A stretch of 64,000 nt of DNA from positions 124,001 to 188,000 of the forward strand of contig NC_015732.1 of the NCBI RefSeq assembly GCF_000219725.1, written 5' to 3'. Shown one piece after another: positions 59,079 to 64,000 of this stretch (position 1 is the first letter of the stretch; each line of letters starts with the position of its first letter). The notes under the pieces were generated by a model. It did no database searches and had not been told where the DNA came from. It worked only from the letters and a program-made list of their open reading frames with translations. The translations under genes and the position numbers were made by a program. The stretch is from Gracilinema caldarium DSM 7334 (GTDB lineage Bacteria; Spirochaetota; Spirochaetia; Treponematales; Breznakiellaceae).

Positions 59079-59774
59079 TTAGTAGGCAGAAAAGGCAGTG
59101 ATGTCGCTTACTTCTATATAAAAGGTTGCACCGCACTGCCAGCGGCCTGCATCTACCCAGTATCGCGGGAAGGACGCCAGCGCAACGAGCCCGGTGCTGT
59201 GTTTGGGCCGGTTCCGTTCGGTGCCCCGTAAAAGGGTCCGGACTGCTGCACGGGCTGCATCCTCCAGGGCCTGACGTTTGCCGTCGAGCCAGCCTGCGGC
59301 ACCAGGCCCCGCCAGGGGGCCGTTCCCGGTGGCTTGTACTTTTTTAATGGTGCCGCTCTTCCATTGTTCAAGCCGGCGTTCTTGGGCTGCATCGGGGCGG
59401 TAATCCATCCATACATAGAGATAGCTTTCCACTAACCGGGCATCGGTAACCAAAAGTTTGGGGTCTCCTGCGGGGATGGTGCCCCGGCTTGTAAGGTCAA
59501 ACTGTTCAGGAATGGCCCGGGCCTTTTCTCCAATTTCATAATCATAGACCCAGCCGAATATCATGGAGGCGAAATAGAGCGATCCCTCTTGCAGAGCACG
59601 GATCTGGGCAGTCCTGGTGTCCAGCGGATAGGGTTCATCAATATATTGATAATAGACCGGTTCCAGATCGACCCGTACTTCACCGCGGAGTACCGATTGA
59701 GCAGACACGGTGAGGGTGGTGAAGAACAGGATGAATGAGCCCACTAATTGTGTTAATGAGTATTTCGCAGTCAC
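59079..59774 (-). CDS. Exported protein of unknown function (231 aa)
   Basis: 231 residues with a signal peptide (LVGSFILFFTTLTVSAQ, cleaved about residue 26). The mature part has EVRVDLEPVYYQYIDEPYPL, ALQEGSLYFASMIFGWVYDYE, and a conserved-looking RYWVDAGRWQCGATFYIEV near the C-terminus. I do not recognise a family; its style (beta-rich, exported, single copy) is typical of spirochaete envelope proteins. It lies 27 bases after the rhomboid gene on the same strand and may be the last gene of that operon. Confidence 0.7.
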   Translation of the reverse strand: MTAKYSLTQLVGSFILFFTTLTVSAQSVLRGEVRVDLEPVYYQYIDEPYPLDTRTAQIRALQEGSLYFASMIFGWVYDYEIGEKARAIPEQFDLTSRGTIPAGDPKLLVTDARLVESYLYVWMDYRPDAAQERRLEQWKSGTIKKVQATGNGPLAGPGAAGWLDGKRQALEDAARAAVRTLLRGTERNRPKHSTGLVALASFPRYWVDAGRWQCGATFYIEVSDITAFSAY

Positions 59775-59800
59775 AGTATAGGTATCGGTTTATCAAGCGG

Positions 59801-60466
59801 TCATCTTGACCTGAGATAATGCCAGGGATTGGCTCCGTATCGGATGACAAAGTAGAGCCATGCAAAACCGAACCCTGCCAGGTGGGTAATATGGGCGATC
59901 CCGCTTGCAAGCCCAAAAATTGATGAAAAGAGCTCCAGGGCGGTGAACCCTAGGACCATAATGGGGGCTCTGAGGGGAAGGATACCCCAGAGGTATACGA
60001 TGGAATCGGGGAAAAAGGTAGCATAGGCCAGCTGGACCGCGAAGAGGGCTCCTGAGGCTCCCAAGAGAAACACATAGCCCGATCCGGTTGCCCAATAGAG
60101 TCCAAAAGAGAAGAGCCCTGCAAAAAAGCCGGTTGTTAGGTAGAAGAGGAGAAATTCCTTGGACCCCATTTGTCGTTCCACGGGGGTACCGAAGAAAAAA
60201 AGGCCCAGCATGTTTAACAGGAGATGGGAAATGCCACCATGGGCGAACATATAGGTGAAAAACTGCCATACCATACCGTAGCGGAGGACGAGCTGGGTAT
60301 TGAGTGAAAGGTAAGCCGTAGCCTGGGGAAAAATGTTCTGCCCAAGGAATACGAGCAGGTTGAGTCCGATGAGGATTAACACCACATTGTCATAACGGTA
60401 GCGAAAGGGTTTTCGTAGTATATTGGTCATAGCCATAACATACTTTGCTAGGCTGGTACTGGTCAA
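59801..60466 (-). CDS. Rhomboid-family intramembrane serine protease (second copy)
   Basis: 221 residues, six membrane helices. HGGISHLLLNMLGLFFFG near residues 76-93, catalytic Ser in LLGASGALFAVQ near 136, and HITHLAGFGFAW with the catalytic His near 193. Intact catalytic dyad. The start at 60466 overlaps the ferredoxin stop by four bases, so it is coupled to that gene; an internal ATG 12 residues later is possible. It is not closely similar to the rhomboid at 33.2 kb, which has a long loop and basic tail. Confidence 0.9.
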   Translation of the reverse strand: MTSTSLAKYVMAMTNILRKPFRYRYDNVVLILIGLNLLVFLGQNIFPQATAYLSLNTQLVLRYGMVWQFFTYMFAHGGISHLLLNMLGLFFFGTPVERQMGSKEFLLFYLTTGFFAGLFSFGLYWATGSGYVFLLGASGALFAVQLAYATFFPDSIVYLWGILPLRAPIMVLGFTALELFSSIFGLASGIAHITHLAGFGFAWLYFVIRYGANPWHYLRSR

Positions 60467-60786
60467 CTGAAAAGATGGACATCACAGTCTGCAGAGATAT
60501 AGGTCTGACAGGCGAGTCGTTCTCCATCCTCTGGATGGGCTCCCATAGTCTCGAGCCGCTGGGCTTCTTTGGGGCTTATCGCATTGGCAAACCGTATATT
60601 CTGGTTCGCTGAACTAAGCCGTACCCGGCAGGTACCGCACTCAGCTTTGCCGCCACAGCGGTGGTGTATGGAAATGCCTGCAGATAAGAGAATATTAACC
60701 AGAGATACCGCTGGAGATGCTGGGATGAGCACTGTTGTTCCATCAATTTGATGAACTCTGATTTCTGCCACTGGACTAAGGCTCAC
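60463..60786 (-). CDS. 2Fe-2S ferredoxin
   Basis: 107 residues, one plant-type ferredoxin domain. The cluster ligands are CGGKAECGTC (C-x5-C-x2-C) near residues 40-49 and a distal Cys in RLACQTY near 91. Small soluble electron carrier. It overlaps the GGDEF gene upstream and the rhomboid gene downstream by four bases each, an unusual coupling of a redox protein with a signalling enzyme and a protease. No dedicated reductase gene is adjacent. Confidence 0.9.
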   Translation of the reverse strand: MSLSPVAEIRVHQIDGTTVLIPASPAVSLVNILLSAGISIHHRCGGKAECGTCRVRLSSANQNIRFANAISPKEAQRLETMGAHPEDGERLACQTYISADCDVHLFS

Positions 60787-61865
60787 TGCTCGAGAAAGGT
60801 AACCCGATTGCGGCCCTGTTGTTTCGAGATATACAAGGCCCGATCAGCTCGATCTACCACCGACTTAGGTTGACTATCAATCAGTTTATTATAGCTTGCG
60901 ACTCCACAGGAAACGGTTACCTTGAGCTTTTGTCCGTCATATTCGGTTTCCTTCTCTTCGATAGCTTTTCGGATACGTTCAGCTATTTTAACGGCTATTT
61001 CTGGACCATCCTCAGCGATGAGCACGACAAACTCTTCGCCCCCATAACGGGCTGCTATGTCTGTATTACGTACATGTTCGGAAATTGTTTTTGCAACAGA
61101 TACGAGAACCATATCGCCACATGCATGACCATAGGTGTCATTAAAACGCTTAAAAAAATCAATATCGAGCATGATAATATTAAAGCTTTTTTGGGGCATG
61201 TCTATATTGCCATATCGTTCCTGGATAACAGTAAAAAAATAGTGCTTCATTTTTAATTTAGTCATCATGTCAGTGGTAGTCATCTCGAAAAGAAAAGCAT
61301 TGTTAATGGAAATAGCCGCTAAGGTTGCAATATTAAGGAGATGTTCCCGTTCATAGGGATCAAAGTCGGTCTCATCAATCCGTTCTCCTAAAATAATGAC
61401 TCCATTTATTTGTCCCTTGGTTTTAAGCGGTACCAGGAGTGATGGCTCCATAGCTTCTATATGTTCAATCCCATCTAAGGGTCCAATTGCTGCATGAATG
61501 TCACGGAGAGTATAGCATCCATACTTTTCAGAAAAAAGTTTTATAAGAGGATGTTGTTCTGGGATTGCATAATCCTTTGAAATATCTATATCGAAGCCTT
61601 TAAAATTTCTTTGAAGGACAAACTCAGTAGAATCAAACCCTTTTTTTGTAAAAATACCCGCTTTGATAACCTTCATTTGGGCCATGCATATAAAAAGAAT
61701 AGAATCTATTAAAATAGTATAATCTAAAGTTGAGTTGAGACTTTTTGAAATTTCAAGCAGCTGGCGAAGGTCAAAAATCTGTTTTTCATAATCTACTACA
61801 AAGGATGTACAATTTTCTTGAACAGATAGGTCTTGCTCTACATTTTGCTTTCCCAATTCAGGCAT
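60783..61865 (-). CDS. GAF-GGDEF diguanylate cyclase
   Basis: 360 residues, cytoplasmic. An N-terminal GAF-like sensor (about 30-190) is followed by a GGDEF domain with the active variant GGEEF near residue 282 and an RNTD inhibitory site (RxxD) five residues before it; DIDFFKRFNDTYGHACGD is the metal/nucleotide segment. It should make cyclic di-GMP. TTGTAA (61896-61901), 17 bases, TAGCAT (61873-61878) lie 7 bases before ATG 61865 with no ribosome site, so the operon message may be leaderless. First gene of a coupled GGDEF-ferredoxin-rhomboid operon. Confidence 0.92.
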   Translation of the reverse strand: MPELGKQNVEQDLSVQENCTSFVVDYEKQIFDLRQLLEISKSLNSTLDYTILIDSILFICMAQMKVIKAGIFTKKGFDSTEFVLQRNFKGFDIDISKDYAIPEQHPLIKLFSEKYGCYTLRDIHAAIGPLDGIEHIEAMEPSLLVPLKTKGQINGVIILGERIDETDFDPYEREHLLNIATLAAISINNAFLFEMTTTDMMTKLKMKHYFFTVIQERYGNIDMPQKSFNIIMLDIDFFKRFNDTYGHACGDMVLVSVAKTISEHVRNTDIAARYGGEEFVVLIAEDGPEIAVKIAERIRKAIEEKETEYDGQKLKVTVSCGVASYNKLIDSQPKSVVDRADRALYISKQQGRNRVTFLEQ

Positions 61866-61872
61866 AGTAGTA

Positions 61873-61901
61873 ATGCTAGCACCCTCTGACTAGTTTTACA
61901 A
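61873..61901 (-). promoter_or_regulatory. Candidate leaderless promoter of the GGDEF-ferredoxin-rhomboid operon
   Basis: TTGTAA and TAGCAT (minus strand) separated by 17 bases; ATG 61865 begins 8 bases after the -10 box. Confidence 0.45.
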
Positions 61902-61944
61902 GCCATATGCATAAATATGGCTCACCTTTAATAATAGCATTAAT

Positions 61945-62946
61945 TTATGATAAATAGTAAGAAAGAATTTCCTGAAATTGTAAAATTGTTTCCGCATGGA
62001 CGAGTTCATTCCGTAAAGCGGCACCACCTTCAATCCCTTTTGTGTAGGCGCAGAATTGCTTTCTCATTTCCTTACAGGCTGTGCTTTCCCCAATATCTGT
62101 AGCTAGCCGTTTAAGTTGGGTGAATCCTGTCTGAATCCGCTCCTTCGGCGGAACTGGAGTGTAGGTGCCTATTTCGATGAGTGCTCTGGTTTCTGTAAAA
62201 ATAAAGGGGTTCCCCATAGCTCCCCGGGCGAACATGACTGCTGCACAGCCCGTTTCCTGAAGCATCCTCAGAGCATCCTCAGGACTAAAAAGATCTCCAG
62301 AACCTACAACGGGAACCGTGAGCCTGCTTGCAAGGTCAGCGATATGTTCCCACTGGGCTTTTCCTGCATACCCTTGAGCTCTGGTACGAGCGTGGAGGGC
62401 TACCAGGGCAGCTCCGTTTTCGACAGCTATGGCAGCAGCTTCTCTATAGTTTATGCTCTTTTCATCCCAACCAGAACGGATCTTTACCGTAACTGGTACG
62501 CCGCCGAGGGCTTCCCGGGATGCCCGAACGACCGCGGCTACAATCTTTCCGAGCCGATTCAGGTCCCGCATCAGGGCTGATCCGGCACCGGTTTTAACGA
62601 CCTTGGGGACTGGACAGCCGCAATTAATATCCACCACTTCAGGGTGATAGGACGCAAGGCGAAGGGCTGCTTGGTACATAACCTCTGGATCTGACCCAAA
62701 GAGCTGTATGGCATAGGCCTTTTCGTTATCTGCCCGTTTCATGAGATATTCAGACTTTTTTGCATCTCTGATGAGGGCCTCTGAAGAGATGAGCTCGGTG
62801 CAGGTAAAATTCGCCCCCAGTTCAATACAGACCGAGCGGAATGCCCGGTCTGAATAACCTGCTACAGGAGCCAGAAAAAGGTTCCCTTCCAATTCTAAAG
62901 TACCTATGGATATCGAGCGATAGAAGGAAGAATTCCTATCGGACAT
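61945..62946 (-). CDS. dusB: tRNA-dihydrouridine synthase (DusB type)
   Basis: 333 residues. FMN-barrel features: LAPVAGYSDRAFRSVCIELG near 22-41, the catalytic Cys in DINCGCPVPKVVKTGAGSAL near 108-125, VKIRSGWD near 152-159, HARTRAQGYAGKAQWEHI near 183-200 and GSGDLFSPEDALRML near 213-227. It reduces uridines to dihydrouridine in tRNA with NADPH. CAGGGA precedes ATG 62946. The tatD gene ends 21 bases upstream on the same strand, so the two are likely co-transcribed. Confidence 0.95.
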   Translation of the reverse strand: MSDRNSSFYRSISIGTLELEGNLFLAPVAGYSDRAFRSVCIELGANFTCTELISSEALIRDAKKSEYLMKRADNEKAYAIQLFGSDPEVMYQAALRLASYHPEVVDINCGCPVPKVVKTGAGSALMRDLNRLGKIVAAVVRASREALGGVPVTVKIRSGWDEKSINYREAAAIAVENGAALVALHARTRAQGYAGKAQWEHIADLASRLTVPVVGSGDLFSPEDALRMLQETGCAAVMFARGAMGNPFIFTETRALIEIGTYTPVPPKERIQTGFTQLKRLATDIGESTACKEMRKQFCAYTKGIEGGAALRNELVHAETILQFQEILSYYLS

Positions 62947-62967
62947 GAATCAAGTCCCTGTTGCTAT

Positions 62968-63744
62968 TTAAGCGTTGGGGAGCCCGAAGAACCGGTTTGA
63001 ATTTTCCCATAAGATCGATGCCAGCTCTTCATCATCCATTTCCAGCATATCCGCCAGGAATCGGGCTGTAGAAGGTAGATACTTGGGCATGTTTCGTTTG
63101 CCCCGATACTCTGCAGGGACCATAAAGGGGCTTTCAGATTCGATCAGAATACGATCTAGAGGTAAGACCTGCACCGTTTCATGAAGATTGCGGGCATTCC
63201 GATAGGTTAAGTTTCCGGCAAAGGAGAAGTAGAGATTCAGATCCAAAGCTTTTTCGGCAAAGGCAGCGTCCTCAGAATAACAGTGAAGAACACCACCCTT
63301 GGGTGGAAGCCGATCTCGCAAAATTTCGAGCACATCCTGACCTGCTTCTCGGTTGTGAATAATAACCGGCAAGTTCAATTTTGCGGCTAGCTCGAGTTGG
63401 GTGATAAAGAGCTCAATCTGCGACTTTTTATCGCCAAATTTACGAAAATAATCCAGACCAATTTCGCCAATAGCGACGATCCGGGGTAAACGGACACTCT
63501 GTTCAATGGTTTGAACCCAGTTTTTACCAGGATTCTGAACTTCCGAAGGCGAAACCCCAACCGCATGATAGACATGGTTGGCAGATTTCAGATTTTCGTA
63601 CACTTTGACAAAGTCGTGCAGACTGTTACAAATAGAAACAATCCGACTGACTGAGGCCTGTCGGGCTTCCTGAGTAACAATGAGCTGCTCGATAGGGTCA
63701 TCATAGATGAGCCCTATGTGGGCGTGAGTATCAAAATACTGCAT
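62968..63744 (-). CDS. TatD-family metal-dependent hydrolase
   Basis: 258 residues, the usual length. Motifs in order: DTHAHIGL (metal-binding HxH) at 5-12, GEIGLDYFRK near 93-102, VIIHNREAG near 127-135, HCYSED near 154-159 and ILIESESPFMVP near 199-210. In most TatD proteins the last motif is ETDSP; here the metal-binding Asp is replaced by Glu (ESESP), a conservative but unusual change. TatD proteins are DNA 3'-5' exonucleases or D-aminoacyl/RNA hydrolases. The start at 63744 has no clear ribosome site. Confidence 0.9.
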   Translation of the reverse strand: MQYFDTHAHIGLIYDDPIEQLIVTQEARQASVSRIVSICNSLHDFVKVYENLKSANHVYHAVGVSPSEVQNPGKNWVQTIEQSVRLPRIVAIGEIGLDYFRKFGDKKSQIELFITQLELAAKLNLPVIIHNREAGQDVLEILRDRLPPKGGVLHCYSEDAAFAEKALDLNLYFSFAGNLTYRNARNLHETVQVLPLDRILIESESPFMVPAEYRGKRNMPKYLPSTARFLADMLEMDDEELASILWENSNRFFGLPNA

Positions 63745-63872
63745 GGCTTAGTCCAAAAGAATTATGATAGGGGGATTCCAAACTGGATTACTCATACTAT
63801 AGCACAGGCTAGCTGTATCGTCAATGAAATGGTTTTGGAAAAGTTATGGCTTTGAAAAAGTTCTAATTGTAA

Positions 63873-63901
63873 TGGACAAGTATCCTCTTACAGGGTATAC
63901 T
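63873..63901 (+). promoter_or_regulatory. Promoter of the gene at the right edge
   Basis: TGGACA at 63873-63878, a 17-base spacer and TATACT at 63896-63901, followed by an AAAGGAG ribosome site at 63924-63930 before ATG 63937. One of the best-matched promoters in the window. Confidence 0.75.
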
Positions 63902-63936
63902 AAAATATATCGTATTGCTTCGTAAAGGAGTTCATG

Positions 63937-64000
63937 ATGGATAACAGAACTAGTATGCTTTTATTTTTAGTCCTCGTAGTACTTTTTGCTTTTACTTTTG
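63937..64000 (+). CDS. Start of a membrane or exported protein, cut by the window edge
   Basis: Only 21 codons are present. The AAAGGAG site at 63924-63930 is 6 bases before ATG 63937 (a preceding ATG at 63934 is too close). The peptide starts MDNRTSMLLFLVLVVLFAFTF, a single hydrophobic helix, so the product is membrane-anchored or exported. Family cannot be recognised. It has its own promoter and is divergent from tatD. Confidence 0.65.
   Translation, partial: MDNRTSMLLFLVLVVLFAFTF

Noticed and set aside
1-64000. Search for CRISPR arrays, tRNA and rRNA genes, insertion sequences
   Set aside because: No regular repeat-spacer array, no TPsiC-like arms with acceptor stems, no transposase motifs or terminal inverted repeats were found by eye.

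Overview
The window reads as chromosomal DNA of a spirochaete, most likely a free-living or host-associated member of the Treponemataceae. The reasons are an archaeal-type two-subunit phenylalanyl-tRNA synthetase, a long glyA preceded by a ZTP riboswitch, a SufC/short SufB-like pair, ferritin-VIT1, many ABC sugar-binding proteins with paired two-component systems, and several proteins that look spirochaete-specific. The species call is inference; no rRNA or tRNA is present to anchor it.

Left part (1-14.8 kb) is accessory. It opens with the 3'-truncated end of a beta-class adenine methyltransferase, a DUF4391 protein and an SNF2 helicase (restriction/defence type), then a small unknown gene, an AAA+/DUF4143 ATPase and a vapBC toxin-antitoxin pair with a perfect palindromic operator over its promoter. 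Next comes the most unusual unit, a tight four-gene operon (8352-14356): membrane transglutaminase-like protein, coiled-coil/VWA protein, PP2C-like phosphatase, and a Ser/Thr kinase-like protein carrying an OB-fold-like domain and a C-terminal membrane anchor. A 5'-deleted brnT toxin remnant with an intact brnA antitoxin follows directly.

14.8-19.9 kb holds a diguanylate cyclase, a DUF218 envelope protein, riboswitch-controlled glyA, a UPF0303 protein and an unknown protein. 19.9-28.6 kb is a visibly AT-rich sugar island: D-lyxose/mannose-type isomerase, sensor kinase, NarL-type regulator, two membrane-anchored substrate-binding proteins, then a ribose-type ABC transporter. Three copies of a shared 17-bp imperfect palindrome sit about 60 or 94 bp upstream of the inferred start sites of the two promoters, suggesting a local regulon. 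Convergent to it are mtlD and a PfkB kinase.

31-46.5 kb is mostly housekeeping: tocopherol-cyclase-like protein, UDG-fold protein, rhomboid plus NfnAB/GltA-type oxidoreductase, a cyclic-nucleotide-domain protein, a 5'-nucleotidase lipoprotein, a TPR protein, a membrane cluster (EcfT-like?, Gx transporter, NusG-II), FKBP, an epimerase and an inactive/active M16 peptidase pair. 46.5-53.3 kb is one strand: sufC, sufB/D-like, sensor kinase, regulator, then a MalEFG-type sugar ABC operon with an attenuator-like hairpin. 53.4-64 kb holds ferritin-VIT1, adenosine-specific kinase, pheT-pheS, yjbQ, a rhomboid/ferredoxin/GGDEF coupled operon, dusB, tatD and the start of another gene.

A recurring theme is that at least nine genes have a -10-like hexamer 6-9 bases before the start codon and no Shine-Dalgarno sequence, which suggests leaderless transcripts; other genes carry ordinary GGAGG-type sites. 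Positions, motifs and repeats were read by eye; family names are from recognition of motifs, not from searches.
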